Shown here: in pieces, positions 11,125-20,620 of the stretch
Position numbering within the stretch: position 1 is the stretch's first letter
Layout: every line of letters begins with the position of its first letter
NCBI RefSeq assembly: GCF_000956535.1
Contig: NZ_JYIY01000079.1
Span: 1-64,000, forward strand
Length of the DNA stretch: 64,000 nucleotides
Direction: 5' to 3'
Source: Microbacterium ginsengisoli
GTDB lineage: Bacteria > Actinomycetota > Actinomycetes > Actinomycetales > Microbacteriaceae
Notes under the pieces: model-generated
What the model saw: the letters and a program-made list of their open reading frames with translations, nothing else
The model's database searches: none
What the model was told of the DNA's origin: nothing
Position numbers and translations under genes: made by a program

Positions 11125-11742
11125 ATGCCCGACCATGCATCCGCACCGCGCACACCCGCTTTCGGAATCTGGCTGATCGTCGCCGGCGTGGTCGGCTGGA
11201 CGGCCGCCTTCGAACTCACGCTCGAGCGGCTGCACCTGCTCGCGAACCCGGCAGCCGCGGCATCCTGCGACTTCAGCGTGCTCGTCCAGTGCAAGGCGAA
11301 CCTCGATTCGTGGCAGGGCAGTGCATTCGGCTTCCCCAACCCGATCCTCGGCCTCGCGGGCTGGGTGGCTCCGGTGATCATGGGCGTGGCCGTGCTCGCC
11401 CGGGTGCGCTTCCCCGGCTGGTTCTGGGGTGTGTTCTGGTTCGGCACCGCGAGCGCGTTCGGGCTCGTCACCTGGTTCATCAGCCAGAGCATCTTCCAGC
11501 TGCACACCCTGTGCCCGTGGTGCATGCTGACGTGGTCGATGACGATCCCCACCTTCTACGCCGTCACCGTGCACGTGCTGCGCATCGGTGCCATTCCGGT
11601 CACGGAGCGCACGCAGGTGCGTGCGGGGCGTCTCATGGTGTGGGTGCCGCTCGCCACGATCCTCAGCTACGCGGTCGTGATCCTTCTCGCCCAGCTGCGT
11701 CTGGACGCCATCCCCAACGTGTTCGCCACCTTCTTCGGCTGA
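11125..11742 (+). CDS. Vitamin K epoxide reductase family protein (VKOR)
   Basis: This 205-residue integral membrane protein should reoxidise a DsbA-like thiol oxidase outside the membrane and pass electrons to menaquinone. The loop cysteines C48 and C56 and the active-site CPWC (C130, C133) of bacterial VKORs are all present, between several hydrophobic helices. The ATG at 11125 was chosen because upstream sequence is not protein-like. No DsbA or thioredoxin-fold partner is nearby. Confidence 0.92.
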   Translation: MPDHASAPRTPAFGIWLIVAGVVGWTAAFELTLERLHLLANPAAAASCDFSVLVQCKANLDSWQGSAFGFPNPILGLAGWVAPVIMGVAVLARVRFPGWFWGVFWFGTASAFGLVTWFISQSIFQLHTLCPWCMLTWSMTIPTFYAVTVHVLRIGAIPVTERTQVRAGRLMVWVPLATILSYAVVILLAQLRLDAIPNVFATFFG

Positions 11743-11781
11743 CCTATCCACAGGCGCCTCCGCGCGTCCGCCTCCGCTCGC

Positions 11782-11787
11782 TAGCGT
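11782..11787 (+). promoter_or_regulatory. Candidate -10 (TAGCGT) of the lipase cassette
   Basis: TAGCGT lies 23 bases before the ATG at 11811, whose ribosome site GAGGAGG is also clear. The intergenic space after the VKOR gene (68 bp) supports a separate transcription unit. Confidence 0.45.
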
Positions 11788-11810
11788 GAGGGCGACGCGA
11801 GGAGGCAGCG

Positions 11811-12200
11811 ATGTCGCACGAGACGGACAGCATGACCGCGCTGGATGCGGCCCTGGCCGCCATCGACGCCCAGATCGCGGCGGCTCGTCAGGCAGCGGAT
11901 GCCGCGGCTCGCGCCGAAGGCGACCTGCGCGCGCTGCGCGCCACTGCGACCTCACCCGGACGCGAGGTGTCCGTGACCGCCGGCGCGACGGGGGCGATCG
12001 ATCGCATCGAGGTGCAGGACGCCGCGCTCGACGTCGACGCCCGCTCGCTCTCCCGCCTCCTCACCGAGACCGCCGCGCAGGCACAGGGTCTCGCGGCCGC
12101 GCGGGCCGTCGAACGGCTCGCCGCTGTGGCGGACGTCGACTCCCTCACCGTGACGCGCACCGGTCCGGTACACGGTGACGGACCTGGTTCGGGCGCCTGA
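11811..12200 (+). CDS. YbaB/EbfC-like small protein, first gene of the lipase cassette
   Basis: This 129-residue protein has a helical N-terminal half (about residues 8-45, Ala-rich) and then a beta-rich part, VSVTAGATGAIDRIEVQDAALDVDARSLSRLL. That layout (GATGxIxxIxIxxxAL) matches YbaB/EbfC-type proteins, which in Actinobacteria are often encoded next to type VII secretion substrates. It is preceded by a good ribosome site and its stop overlaps the next start by one base. Family assignment is from pattern only. Confidence 0.7.
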   Translation: MSHETDSMTALDAALAAIDAQIAAARQAADAAARAEGDLRALRATATSPGREVSVTAGATGAIDRIEVQDAALDVDARSLSRLLTETAAQAQGLAAARAVERLAAVADVDSLTVTRTGPVHGDGPGSGA

Positions 12201-12505
12201 TGATCATGCTCGACCGCCTCGTCGTCACCCCAGCCCGGCTCGCCGCCGCGGCGGCCCGCATCACGAGCGCGGGTCGCGCAATCGACGACGCCCTCACCCA
12301 ACTCGAGAGCGACGCGACGGCGTTGCGAGGCTCCTGGTCGGGCGAAGCCCAGCAGGCGTTCGATGCCGCCCAACGACAATTGCGTGCCCGGCTGGCAGAC
12401 CGCACCGACGCACTCGCCCGCATCGACGCCGCCCTCACCGCCCTCGCCGAGTCGTACTCCGCCACGGACCTGCAGGGCGCGCGCTCTCTCGGAGCGACCT
12501 CGTGA
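12200..12505 (+). CDS. WXG100-family protein
   Basis: This 101-residue protein has the size and helix-turn-helix hairpin form of WXG100 proteins, with WSG at the turn (LRGSWSGEAQQAF, near residue 40) between two Ala-rich amphipathic helices. Proteins of this kind are small substrates or partners of type VII (ESX) secretion. The start overlaps the previous stop (TGATG), and the end overlaps the next gene by GTGA. No secretion-machine genes such as eccC are in the window. Confidence 0.8.
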   Translation: MIMLDRLVVTPARLAAAAARITSAGRAIDDALTQLESDATALRGSWSGEAQQAFDAAQRQLRARLADRTDALARIDAALTALAESYSATDLQGARSLGATS

Positions 12506-12819
12506 CCGCGGCGAATCAGCGCATCGTCCTCGACGGCGACGTGCTGCAGGCTCAGGAGACCCTTCTGCGCGAGGCGTCCGCCGAGCTGGACCGGGCGGCG
12601 GCGCGCACCGCGACGCCGCTCGGGCCGATCGCGTTCGGTGCGCTCGCACAGGGACTCCTCGTGCCCGCGACCACTGCTCTCGCGTCCCATACGCGTGACC
12701 TCCTGATCGTGGCGCACACCCTCAGCGACCGCATGGCCGACGGGGCGTCGCACGCGGGCACAGCCTTCGCCCGCGTCGAAGACGACGCGACGACGACCTT
12801 CACCGGGACGGAACCATGA
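12502..12819 (+). CDS. Small helical protein, likely type VII partner of the lipase
   Basis: This 105-residue protein begins at a GTG overlapping the preceding stop (GTGA). It is predicted almost entirely helical (residues 10-85, Ala/Leu-rich) and lacks a WXG motif. It is encoded immediately before the large lipase fusion, whose ATG overlaps its TGA. Size and place match the small helical partner proteins encoded before LXG-type effectors, but that role is inferred. Confidence 0.65.
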   Translation: MTAANQRIVLDGDVLQAQETLLREASAELDRAAARTATPLGPIAFGALAQGLLVPATTALASHTRDLLIVAHTLSDRMADGASHAGTAFARVEDDATTTFTGTEP

Positions 12820-14318
12820 GCGCGTCGTCGCTCGCCGCAGAGATCCGTGGCGGCGCCTGGGCCGGCGGCCTCCCGCGCAGCGCTCTGGGCGCAACAGCGT
12901 GCGCGGAGATCCCCGGCATCGCGGGCGTCGTGATCACCTACGTGCAACCGCTTCGGGACTGGTTCGACCAGCTGCTCGGTGACAGCGCCCAGGTCGCGGG
13001 TGTCGCCGCGCAGTGGGAGGACGCGGCTGCGTCGCTGACCGAACTCGCGCCGCGACTGCGCGGCGGCCGCACCGCCCTCACCGATCTCGACGGCCGCACC
13101 GTGCGCGCGTTGCGAGAACGACACGACGACCTCCTGGCGGTGACGAGGGATGCCGCGGAGTGGGCCGCGGCGACAGCGGCATCCCTCCGTCTCGCCTCCC
13201 GAATCGTGGATGCGACCCGAACCTACGTCTGCGAGGTGCTGACCCGCCTTGCGCGCTTCGCCGAGCAGCTGTTCTCGTTCTCCCTCAACCCGCTCGAGAT
13301 CGCCCACCGCGTGACGGATTTCGCGCGCGCCGCCGCAGATCTCGTCGCCGCGACCGGACGGCTCGTGACCGAGCTCCTCGAGGCTCTCCACGCGCTCTCC
13401 GCGCTCATCCAGCGCCTCATTCCGATCATCGCCGAGGCTGCGGCGGCACTGAAAGACGTCGTCGCCCGCATGCTGCCCGCCGTCGGACTCGCCGCCGGCG
13501 GACTCGTCGGGATGCTTCTCGGAGGAGCCGCACAGAACTTCCTCCAGAAGTCCGCGGACGTCGAAGAGCTCGACCCCGACACGCTCGACCCGACGCGCCG
13601 TCAGGCATGGGAGGACGCGCAGCGCGTCACCCGGCTCGACACCTTCGCCGACCTCGTCGCGGTGAATGGCACGACGGATCTGATGGGGGGCGCCGATGCG
13701 ACGGTGATCGACGTGAAGCGGGTCGTCGGGGCCGACGGTTCGGAGCACTGGGTGGTCTCGCTTCCCTCCACGCAGGACTGGCAGTTCAGCGGCGACAAGG
13801 GGGCTATGAACGATCGCGACTCGAATATCGCGCTCATGCTCGACAACCCCCTGCTGAGATCCGCGTATGAGCGAGCCGCGCTCGAGGCGATGAGGGACGC
13901 CGGCATCCGGCCCGGCGATCAGGTGGTGCTGACAGGCTTCAGCCAGGGAGGCATCCTGGCGGCGAACCTCGCGGCCGATCCGACATTCCCGTACCGCACG
14001 ATCGGGGTCGTCACCAACGGATCGCCTGTTGACGGGTTCGCGGTTCCCGCCGATATCCCGGTCTACTCCTTCCAGCACGAGAGCGACCTGGTGCCGCGCC
14101 TCGACGGCAACGGCACCGGGCCCGTGCCTCCGAACGTGCACCGCATCACGCTGCCCGACACCGGGAACCCCCTGGCCGCGCACGACAACCAGTACTACCG
14201 GGACTCGATCGCCGCGTGGGAGCAGCTGTACGCCGCCCAGCACGGCGCTCCCCCGCCCGGACTCGACGCGCTCACCGGCGCGGTCGTCGACCACTCGATG
14301 TTCACGGCAGCAGAATGA
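12816..14318 (+). CDS. Putative type VII-secreted lipase: helical N-terminus plus alpha/beta-hydrolase
   Basis: This 500-residue protein has two parts. Residues 1-245 are helical: a WXG-like segment (GDSAQVAGVAAQWEDAAASL, residues 56-74), long Ala/Leu helices, and a glycine-zipper-like hydrophobic stretch at 222-240. Residues 290-475 form an alpha/beta-hydrolase with the nucleophile elbow GFSQGG (S376), an acid in HESDLVPRL (D424) and a histidine in LAAHDNQYY (H456), a complete putative Ser-Asp-His triad. There is no Sec signal. Translational coupling to small helical proteins upstream and to a lipoprotein downstream suggests a secreted lipase or esterase. Substrate and secretion route are inferred. 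Confidence 0.72.
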   Translation: MSASSLAAEIRGGAWAGGLPRSALGATACAEIPGIAGVVITYVQPLRDWFDQLLGDSAQVAGVAAQWEDAAASLTELAPRLRGGRTALTDLDGRTVRALRERHDDLLAVTRDAAEWAAATAASLRLASRIVDATRTYVCEVLTRLARFAEQLFSFSLNPLEIAHRVTDFARAAADLVAATGRLVTELLEALHALSALIQRLIPIIAEAAAALKDVVARMLPAVGLAAGGLVGMLLGGAAQNFLQKSADVEELDPDTLDPTRRQAWEDAQRVTRLDTFADLVAVNGTTDLMGGADATVIDVKRVVGADGSEHWVVSLPSTQDWQFSGDKGAMNDRDSNIALMLDNPLLRSAYERAALEAMRDAGIRPGDQVVLTGFSQGGILAANLAADPTFPYRTIGVVTNGSPVDGFAVPADIPVYSFQHESDLVPRLDGNGTGPVPPNVHRITLPDTGNPLAAHDNQYYRDSIAAWEQLYAAQHGAPPPGLDALTGAVVDHSMFTAAE

Positions 14319-14776
14319 GGATCATGTCCCCCCGACACGCGCTCCCCCGCACGATCGCGCTCGTCGCCACCGCCGTCGCACTGGTGACCGGCCTCGCCGG
14401 GTGCGTCGGCGCCCCGACGGCGGACGTGTCGTTCGAGCAGAAGATCCCCGCCGCGCTCGAAGGTGCCGGCCTCGGTCTCTCGGATGCGTGGGCGAGCCGC
14501 AGCACCGACGGGTTCACGGTGGTGCTCAACGTCGGCGCCGTATCGACGGCCGCCGATGTCTCTGATGCGGAGCTCCGCCGCATCCTGCAGCTCATCGAGG
14601 CGAACAACACTCTGGGTGGTGACCGCCTCGATCTCACCGTGCGCAGCTCGAGCGGCGACCGCATCGACCTCGAGCCGGCCGCTGTCACGCTCGGAGCGGA
14701 CCCCAGCGCCTACCGCGGATCCGTGCCCACAGCGCTGTCGCTGTCGTGGGACGAGGTCACGCGGATGCTGCACTGA
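14315..14776 (+). CDS. Lipoprotein, candidate immunity protein for the lipase
   Basis: This protein of about 153 residues (150 from the ATG at 14324) starts with a lipoprotein signal: basic MSPRHALPR, a hydrophobic stretch, and the lipobox LAGC. The mature part (about 125 residues) is globular and matches no family I know. The first ATG overlaps the lipase stop (ATGA); the second, at 14324, has GAGG close before it. A membrane-anchored protein coupled to a putative secreted lipase would be well placed to neutralise it at the cell surface. Confidence 0.7.
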   Translation: MRIMSPRHALPRTIALVATAVALVTGLAGCVGAPTADVSFEQKIPAALEGAGLGLSDAWASRSTDGFTVVLNVGAVSTAADVSDAELRRILQLIEANNTLGGDRLDLTVRSSSGDRIDLEPAAVTLGADPSAYRGSVPTALSLSWDEVTRMLH

Positions 14777-14790
14777 CACCCGCTCCGCAA

Positions 14791-14826
14791 GTCGATGCCC
14801 GCCTCCTGACGGAGGCGGGCATCGAC
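14791..14826. terminator. Bidirectional terminator between lipoprotein gene and ndk
   Basis: A perfect 16-bp stem (14791-14806 with 14811-14826) and a TGAC loop lie between the convergent lipoprotein gene and ndk. It has no long T-run on either side, but position and strength argue for a shared terminator. Confidence 0.8.
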
Positions 14827-14845
14827 ACATCTCGCGCCGGACGAC

Positions 14846-15262
14846 TCAGCCGAACCAGATCTCCAACTCGCGGGCCGCCGACTCAGGGCTGTCGCTGCCG
14901 TGTACCAGGTTCTGCTGCACCTTGACGCCCCAGTCGCGGCCGAAGTCGCCGCGGATCGTCCCGGGAGCGGCCGTCGTGGGGTCGGTGGTTCCCGCAAGGG
15001 ACCGGAACCCTTCGATGACGCGGTTGCCCGCGAGGCGGATCGCGACCGACGGGCCCGACATCATGAATTCGACGAGCGGCTCATAGAACGGCTTGCCCTC
15101 GTGCTCGGCGTAATGCTGCTCGAGCCGGCCCCGTTCGGGCTCCACGAGTCGCAGATCGACGAGCGAGTATCCCTTCGCCTCGATGCGGGCGAGGATGGCT
15201 CCTGTCAGGCCGCGGGCGACGCCGTCGGGCTTGACGAGGACGAGGGTTTCTTCGGTGGCCAT
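14846..15262 (-). CDS. ndk: Nucleoside diphosphate kinase
   Basis: This 138-residue enzyme balances nucleoside triphosphate pools by transferring the gamma phosphate through a phospho-histidine. The catalytic histidine lies in NLVHGSDSPESA near the C-terminus, and TLVLVKPDGVARGL opens the protein. It is the last gene of the ileS-folC-DUF4233-ndk block, five bases after the DUF4233 stop. Confidence 0.98.
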   Translation of the reverse strand: MATEETLVLVKPDGVARGLTGAILARIEAKGYSLVDLRLVEPERGRLEQHYAEHEGKPFYEPLVEFMMSGPSVAIRLAGNRVIEGFRSLAGTTDPTTAAPGTIRGDFGRDWGVKVQQNLVHGSDSPESAARELEIWFG

Positions 15263-15267
15263 GGTTC

Positions 15268-15657
15268 TCAGTCTCCGTTCTCGGCGCCCTCGACGAGCCG
15301 CGCGTTACGGCGATCGAGCTGGGCCCCCTTGATCGTCGCATATCCCCACATCGCCCCGAAAATGGCCCCGACGATGAACAGGCCGAACGCGAGGAAGCCG
15401 CTCAGGAACACGATCACCTGCAACGCCCATCCGAGCCAGATCCCCCATCGGTAGCGCAGCACGAGGGTGGTCAGCACCATGATGACGGCGACCACGACAC
15501 CCCCGACGATGCCCCACCAGGGGTCGACGCCGTCGGGGAGTCCCTTGAGCCCGTAGACGGCGAGACCGCCGAGGAACACGACGATCGACTCGAATCCGAG
15601 GATGACGGCGCCCAGCGACTCCTCGGCGCCACGGCGTCGGCGCTCGCGCGGGCTCAC
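15268..15657 (-). CDS. DUF4233 membrane protein
   Basis: This protein of about 129 residues has four hydrophobic segments and the sequence ESLGAVILGFESIVVFLGGLA typical of DUF4233 proteins, which are usually encoded between folC and ndk in Actinobacteria. I chose the GTG at 15657, which overlaps the folC stop (GTGA); a GTG at 15666 is an alternative. Function is unknown. Confidence 0.85.
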   Translation of the reverse strand: MSPRERRRRGAEESLGAVILGFESIVVFLGGLAVYGLKGLPDGVDPWWGIVGGVVVAVIMVLTTLVLRYRWGIWLGWALQVIVFLSGFLAFGLFIVGAIFGAMWGYATIKGAQLDRRNARLVEGAENGD

Positions 15658-17012
15658 TGCTCCCACCCGGCCATCCAGTCCTCATCGCGCGCGAGCGCGA
15701 TCGCCTCCCCCGCGAGCACGACGGAGCCCGCGATGACGACCGCGCGCCGCTCCCCCGCCGCCGCCCACGACCGGGCGGCCTCCGCCGCGTCGGCGAGGTC
15801 CGGATGCACCGACACCGGCAGGCCTGCGGCCTCGACCACATCAGCGACGGCGTCGGCGTCACGGGCGCGGTCGGAATCGGGCGCGGTCGCGAAGACGTGG
15901 GTCGCGACATCCACGAGCTCTCCGACGATGCCGGATGCGTCCTTGTCGCCGAGCACGCCGAGCACGAGTCCCCATTCGTCGAAGTCGAAGGATGCCGCCA
16001 GCCCCGCCGCGAGTGCGTGCGCACCGTGCGGGTTGTGGGCGGCATCGACGACGACGGTCGGGTGCGTGCCGATCAGCTGCAGCCGCCCCGGCGAGGTCGC
16101 CTGCGCGAGCCCCTCGGCGACCACGTCACCGGTCAACGGCTGCGTGCCGCCGCCGACGAGCGATTCGACGGCCGCGATCGCGAGTGCGGCGTTCGCGGCC
16201 TGATGGGCGCCGTAGAGCGGCAGGTACTCGTCGGCGTAGGTGCCGGCGAGTCCGCGCACCGTGACGACCTGGCCGCCGACCGCCAGACTCGCCGCCGTTA
16301 CGGCGAACTCCTCGTCGGCGAACGAGATCGTCGCGCCGTGACGCTCGGCGGCGGCGCGGAGCACGGCGGCGACGCCCGGGGTCTGCGCCGCCGACACGAC
16401 GGCCGCGCCGGGCTTGATGATGCCGGCCTTGACCTCCGCGATCGCCTCGACGGTGCTCCCGAGCCGATCGGCGTGGTCGAGACCGACCGGCGCGATCACC
16501 GCCACGTCGCCGTCGGCGGTGTTGGTCGAATCCCACGACCCGCCCATCCCGACCTCGATCACCGCCACGTCGACGGGTGCATCCGCGAAGGCCACGAACG
16601 CGAGCACGGTGAGCAGCTCGAAGAACGTCAGCCGTGCATCGCCCGCGGCCTGCAGCTCGGCGTCGACGAGGTCGACGAACGGCGCGATCTCCTCCCACGC
16701 ATCCGCCACATGCGCGTCGGCGATCGGCTCACCGTCGATCATGATGCGCTCGGTGAACCGCTCGAGATGGGGGCTGGTGAACAGGCCGGTGCGCAGACCG
16801 AGCGAACGCAGCAGGCTCTCTGCGATACGGCTCGTCGACGTCTTCCCGTTCGTGCCGGTCACATGCACCACGCGGTACGTACGCTGCGGGTCATCGAGGT
16901 ACTCGAGCACGCGGCGCGTGCGCTCGATGCGCGGCTGTACCCACTGCTCCCCCTGCCGCTGCAGCAGTGCTGCGTAGACCGCATCGGCGCGAGCGGTGTC
17001 GCGGGCGGTCAC
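15654..17012 (-). CDS. folC: Folylpolyglutamate synthase/dihydrofolate synthase
   Basis: This 452-residue Mur-ligase-fold enzyme adds glutamate to dihydropteroate and to tetrahydrofolates. The P-loop [12 protein letters not shown] lies near residue 50, and [10 protein letters not shown] and [10 protein letters not shown] are the other family marks. The GTG start overlaps the ileS stop by 4 bp, so it probably depends on ileS translation. Confidence 0.96.
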   Translation of the reverse strand: MTARDTARADAVYAALLQRQGEQWVQPRIERTRRVLEYLDDPQRTYRVVHVTGTNGKTSTSRIAESLLRSLGLRTGLFTSPHLERFTERIMIDGEPIADAHVADAWEEIAPFVDLVDAELQAAGDARLTFFELLTVLAFVAFADAPVDVAVIEVGMGGSWDSTNTADGDVAVIAPVGLDHADRLGSTVEAIAEVKAGIIKPGAAVVSAAQTPGVAAVLRAAAERHGATISFADEEFAVTAASLAVGGQVVTVRGLAGTYADEYLPLYGAHQAANAALAIAAVESLVGGGTQPLTGDVVAEGLAQATSPGRLQLIGTHPTVVVDAAHNPHGAHALAAGLAASFDFDEWGLVLGVLGDKDASGIVGELVDVATHVFATAPDSDRARDADAVADVVEAAGLPVSVHPDLADAAEAARSWAAAGERRAVVIAGSVVLAGEAIALARDEDWMAGWEQ

Positions 17013-20000
17013 TCGGTCACCCCCGCGCGTGCGACCTCGACGCGGAAGGCGCCCGCGTTCGCGAAGGCGCCCGCCTCGAACGAGCCGGTGTGCTCACCGT
17101 GGCCGGCGGCGTCGAACGTCGACCCGACGAGCACGTGTCCGTTCACGGTCGCGCTGACAGCGAGCGTCTCGTCGGCCACGCCCGCGAGAGCGAAGGCGGC
17201 CGCGACGGCGGCGGCGTCCGTGTCGTCGTCGAAGCGCAGCGAGAGCGAGATGCGGTCGCTGACGTCGAAGCCGGCGGCCTTGCGCGTGTCCTGCACGGCA
17301 CGGATCACGTCGCGCGCGAGACCTTCGGCCTCGAGCGCGGGTGTCGTGGCGGTGTCGAGCAACACGAATCCGCCGCTCGCGAGCACCGCGAGCGCCTCAC
17401 CCTCCGGACGACCCGACGTCTCGACGGCGAGTTCGTACTCGCCCTCGACGAGCGAGAGTCCGCCCGCAGTGACGACGCCGTCGGACACCGACCAGTCGCC
17501 CGCCTTGGCGGCCTGGATCGCCTGCTGCACCTGTTTGCCGAGTCGAGGCCCGGCCGCGCGGGCGTTCACCGTCAGGCGGTGAGAGATGCCGAAGGCGGCG
17601 GGGGTGTCGGCGGCGAGCTCGACGAGCTCGATCACCTTCACGTTGAGCTCGTCCTGCAGGATCCTCTCGAACTGGGCGAGGGCCGCGGCATCCGTCACCA
17701 CCACGGTCAGGCGTGGGAGCGGCAGGCGCACGCGCTTGCCCTCGCGCTTGCGCAGGGCGTTGGCGACGCTCGAGACCTCGCGCACGGTGTCCATCGCGGT
17801 GCGGATGTCGGCCGCCGCGGCGAACGCGGACGCGTCGGGCCAGTCGGTCAGGTGCACGCTGCGTCCGCCGGTGAGGCCCTGCCACACCCGCTCGGCGACG
17901 AGCGGCAGCAGGGGCGCCGCCACGCGCGTGAGCGTCTCAAGCACCGTGTAGAGCGTGTCGAACGCCTCCGTGCTGGTCGGATCGGAGACGTCGCCCCCGG
18001 TCCAGAACCGGTCGCGCGAGCGTCGGATGTACCAGTTCGTCAGCGCCTCGGCGAACTCGCGCAGGCGAGAGGCCGCGGTGGTCGAGTCCAGACCCTCGAG
18101 ATCGGATGCCACGTCCCGCACCAGGTCGCCGGTCAGGGCGAGGATGTACCGGTCGAGCACGTTCGTCGAGTCGGTGCGCCATGTCGCCGTGTAGGCCTGG
18201 CCCCCGGGCCCGCCGGCGGCGTTCGCGTAGGTCGCGAAGAAGTACCACGCGTTCCACAGCGGCAGCAGGAACTCGCGCACACCCGCGCGAATGCCCTCCT
18301 CGGTCACGACGAGGTTGCCGCCGCGCAGCACCGAGCTCGACATGAGGAACCAGCGCATCGCGTCGGAGCCGTCGCGGTCGAACACCTCGGAGACGTCCGG
18401 ATAGTTGCGCAGCGACTTCGACATCTTCAGGCCGTCGTTGCCGAGCACGATGCCGTGGCACGACACGCCCGTGAACGCGGGGCGTCCGAACAGCGCGGTG
18501 GAGAGCACGTGCATGACGTAGAACCAGCCGCGCGTCTGCCCGATGTACTCGACGATGAAGTCGGCGGGAGCGTGCGCGTCGAACCACTCGCGGTTCTCGA
18601 ACGGGTAGTGCACCTGCGCGTAGGGCATCGAGCCGGAGTCGAACCAGACGTCGAACACGTCCTCGATGCGGCGCATCGTGCTGCGGCCGGTCGGGTCGTC
18701 GGGGTTCGGGCGGGTGAGCTCGTCGATGTACGGCCGGTGCAGGTCGACCTGGCCCTCCGCGTCACGCGGGAGCGTGCCGAAGTCACGCTCCAGGTCCGCG
18801 AGCGACCCGTAGACGTCGACGCGCGGATAGGCGGGGTCGTCGCTCTTCCACACCGGGATCGGCGAACCCCAGTACCGGTTGCGGCTGACGGACCAGTCGC
18901 GCGCGCCCTCGAGCCACTTGCCGAACTGGCCGTGCTTCACGTTGCCCGGCACCCACGTGATCTGCTCGTTGCCGGCGATCAGGTCGTCCTTGATGTCGGT
19001 GACGCGGATGAACCAGCTCGACACGGCCTTGTAGATGAGAGGGTTGCGGCACCGCCAGCAGTGCGGGTAAGAGTGCTCGTAGCTCGCCTCGCGCAGCAGG
19101 CGACCCTCCTGCTTCAGCAGGCGGATAAGCGGACGGTTCGCGTCCATCCAGAGTTCGCCCGCGACATCCGTCACCTGCGGCAGGAAGCGGCCGCCGTCGT
19201 CGAGGCTCACGATCGTCGGGATGCCGGCGGCATCCCCGATGCGCTTGTCGTCCTCGCCGTACGCGGGAGCCTGGTGCACCACGCCCGTGCCGTCGCTCGT
19301 CGACACGTAGTCGTCCGCGAGGATGCGCCACGCGTTCCCGGTGCCGAACGCCTCGTCGGCGTAGTAGTCGAACAGGCGGTCGTAGTGCACGTCGGCGAGC
19401 TCGTGGCCGAGCACGGTGCGCTCGACGGCCTCGCGCGCGGCATCCGCGTTCTCGTAACCCAGGTCCTTCGCATAGCCGCCCAGAAGGTCGGCGGCGAGCA
19501 GATAGCGGTGCGCCGTCGCGGAGGAGGCGTCGTCGGCAGTCGGGATGTCGGCGGCGCCCGCCGGCCCGCCGGGCACCACGACATAGGTGATGTCCGGGCC
19601 GACGGCGAGGGCGAGGTTCGTGGGGAGGGTCCAGGGGGTGGTCGTCCACGCGAGCACGCGCACACCGGTGAGCCCGAGCGCCTCGGCCTTGGTGCCGACG
19701 AGCGGGAACGTGACGGTCACCGAGGGGTCCTGGCGCATCTTGTAGACGTCGTCGTCCATGCGAAGCTCGTGTGCCGACAGCGGCGTCTCGTCCCGCCAGC
19801 AGTACGGCAGCACGCGGTAGCCCTCGTACGCGAGACCCTTCTCGTAGAGGGTCGCGAAGGCCCACAGCACCGACTCCATGAAGGTCGCGTCGAGCGTCTT
19901 GTAGCCGTTCTCGAAGTCGACCCAGCGCGCCTGCCGGGTGACGTAGTCCTCCCACTCGTGCGTGTACTCGAGCACCGAGGCGCGGGCCTTCGCGTTGAAG

Positions 20001-20374
20001 GTCGCGATGCCCATGCGCTCGATCTCGTCCTTCTCGGTGATGCCGAGCTGCTTCATCGCCTCGAGCTCGGCGGGAAGGCCGTGCGTGTCCCAGCCGAACA
20101 CCCGATCGACCTTCTTGCCGCGCATCGTCTGGAAGCGCGGGAAGAGGTCCTTCGCGTAGCCGGTCAGCAGGTGTCCGTAGTGGGGCAGGCCGTTCGCGAA
20201 CGGGGGTCCGTCGTAGAACACCCACTCCTCGGCGCCCTCGCGCTGGGCGATCGACGCGCGGAAGGTGTCGTCGTGCGCCCAGAAGTCGAGCACCTCGCTC
20301 TCGATCTCGGGAAAGCGGGGGCTCGGGGCGACGTCGGCGGCGGGTCCGAAAGCGGACGGGCGGGGGTAGGTCAT
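17009..20374 (-). CDS. ileS: Isoleucine-tRNA ligase, eukaryote-like (type 2)
   Basis: This 1121-residue class I synthetase charges tRNA-Ile. The HIGH box is [11 protein letters not shown] and the KMSKS box is [13 protein letters not shown]; length and the KMSKS-xRNYPD context indicate the type 2, eukaryote-like IleRS, a group known for low mupirocin sensitivity (inferred here from class, not tested). The ATG at 20374 was chosen because upstream sequence is a T-box leader rather than coding. folC, DUF4233 and ndk follow with overlaps or short gaps. Confidence 0.97.
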   Translation of the reverse strand: MTYPRPSAFGPAADVAPSPRFPEIESEVLDFWAHDDTFRASIAQREGAEEWVFYDGPPFANGLPHYGHLLTGYAKDLFPRFQTMRGKKVDRVFGWDTHGLPAELEAMKQLGITEKDEIERMGIATFNAKARASVLEYTHEWEDYVTRQARWVDFENGYKTLDATFMESVLWAFATLYEKGLAYEGYRVLPYCWRDETPLSAHELRMDDDVYKMRQDPSVTVTFPLVGTKAEALGLTGVRVLAWTTTPWTLPTNLALAVGPDITYVVVPGGPAGAADIPTADDASSATAHRYLLAADLLGGYAKDLGYENADAAREAVERTVLGHELADVHYDRLFDYYADEAFGTGNAWRILADDYVSTSDGTGVVHQAPAYGEDDKRIGDAAGIPTIVSLDDGGRFLPQVTDVAGELWMDANRPLIRLLKQEGRLLREASYEHSYPHCWRCRNPLIYKAVSSWFIRVTDIKDDLIAGNEQITWVPGNVKHGQFGKWLEGARDWSVSRNRYWGSPIPVWKSDDPAYPRVDVYGSLADLERDFGTLPRDAEGQVDLHRPYIDELTRPNPDDPTGRSTMRRIEDVFDVWFDSGSMPYAQVHYPFENREWFDAHAPADFIVEYIGQTRGWFYVMHVLSTALFGRPAFTGVSCHGIVLGNDGLKMSKSLRNYPDVSEVFDRDGSDAMRWFLMSSSVLRGGNLVVTEEGIRAGVREFLLPLWNAWYFFATYANAAGGPGGQAYTATWRTDSTNVLDRYILALTGDLVRDVASDLEGLDSTTAASRLREFAEALTNWYIRRSRDRFWTGGDVSDPTSTEAFDTLYTVLETLTRVAAPLLPLVAERVWQGLTGGRSVHLTDWPDASAFAAAADIRTAMDTVREVSSVANALRKREGKRVRLPLPRLTVVVTDAAALAQFERILQDELNVKVIELVELAADTPAAFGISHRLTVNARAAGPRLGKQVQQAIQAAKAGDWSVSDGVVTAGGLSLVEGEYELAVETSGRPEGEALAVLASGGFVLLDTATTPALEAEGLARDVIRAVQDTRKAAGFDVSDRISLSLRFDDDTDAAAVAAAFALAGVADETLAVSATVNGHVLVGSTFDAAGHGEHTGSFEAGAFANAGAFRVEVARAGVTE

Positions 20375-20399
20375 CGTCTCTCTCACAGGATTCGTGTGC

Positions 20400-20568
20400 T
20401 CCTGCCGGGACGACCCTGAGGCCGCGGTACCACCCCGCATTGACGGATGCCGCGGCATCCGTCCTCTTTCACTGCGGCTGTGACGGGCCTGCCCCGCGCG
20501 GGTCTAGTGGGCCGAAGCCGTTCTTCCGCGAGCTCCCCGGTGATGGCCGGATCGGCGCTGGTCGCACA
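20400..20568 (-). promoter_or_regulatory. T-box riboswitch controlling ileS
   Basis: The minus-strand leader carries the T-box core GGGTGGTACCGCGG (about 20424-20437). Upstream is a specifier stem with GGCCATCACCGGGGAGC, where ATC is the isoleucine codon, and GGAAGAACGG. The short stem I and its place near the start codon match actinobacterial ileS T-boxes, which act on translation by freeing or hiding the ribosome site when uncharged tRNA-Ile binds. A perfect palindrome (20442-20463) containing GGATGCCGCGGCATCC forms an extra hairpin just before the T-box core. Confidence 0.9.
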
Positions 20569-20597
20569 AGTCTACCGGCGCTCTCCGCGACTGTCGC
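20569..20597 (-). promoter_or_regulatory. Promoter of the ileS T-box leader
   Basis: On the minus strand GCGACA (20597-20592) and TAGACT (20574-20569) stand 17 bp apart and fit -35 and -10 boxes, placing the transcript start just before the T-box stem. Confidence 0.6.
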
Positions 20598-20608
20598 GCC
20601 CCGCGCGC

Positions 20609-20614
20609 GATACT
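20609..20614 (+). promoter_or_regulatory. Leaderless promoter -10 (GATACT) for the cupin gene
   Basis: GATACT ends six bases before the ATG at 20621 and is back-to-back with the ileS promoter. Confidence 0.5.
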
Positions 20615-20620
20615 GACCGC

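Noticed and set aside
16967-20419. Very long open frame on the strand opposite ileS
   Set aside because: High-GC codon bias leaves antisense frames open; its protein is rich in Arg, His and Gly without any domain, while ileS is unmistakable.
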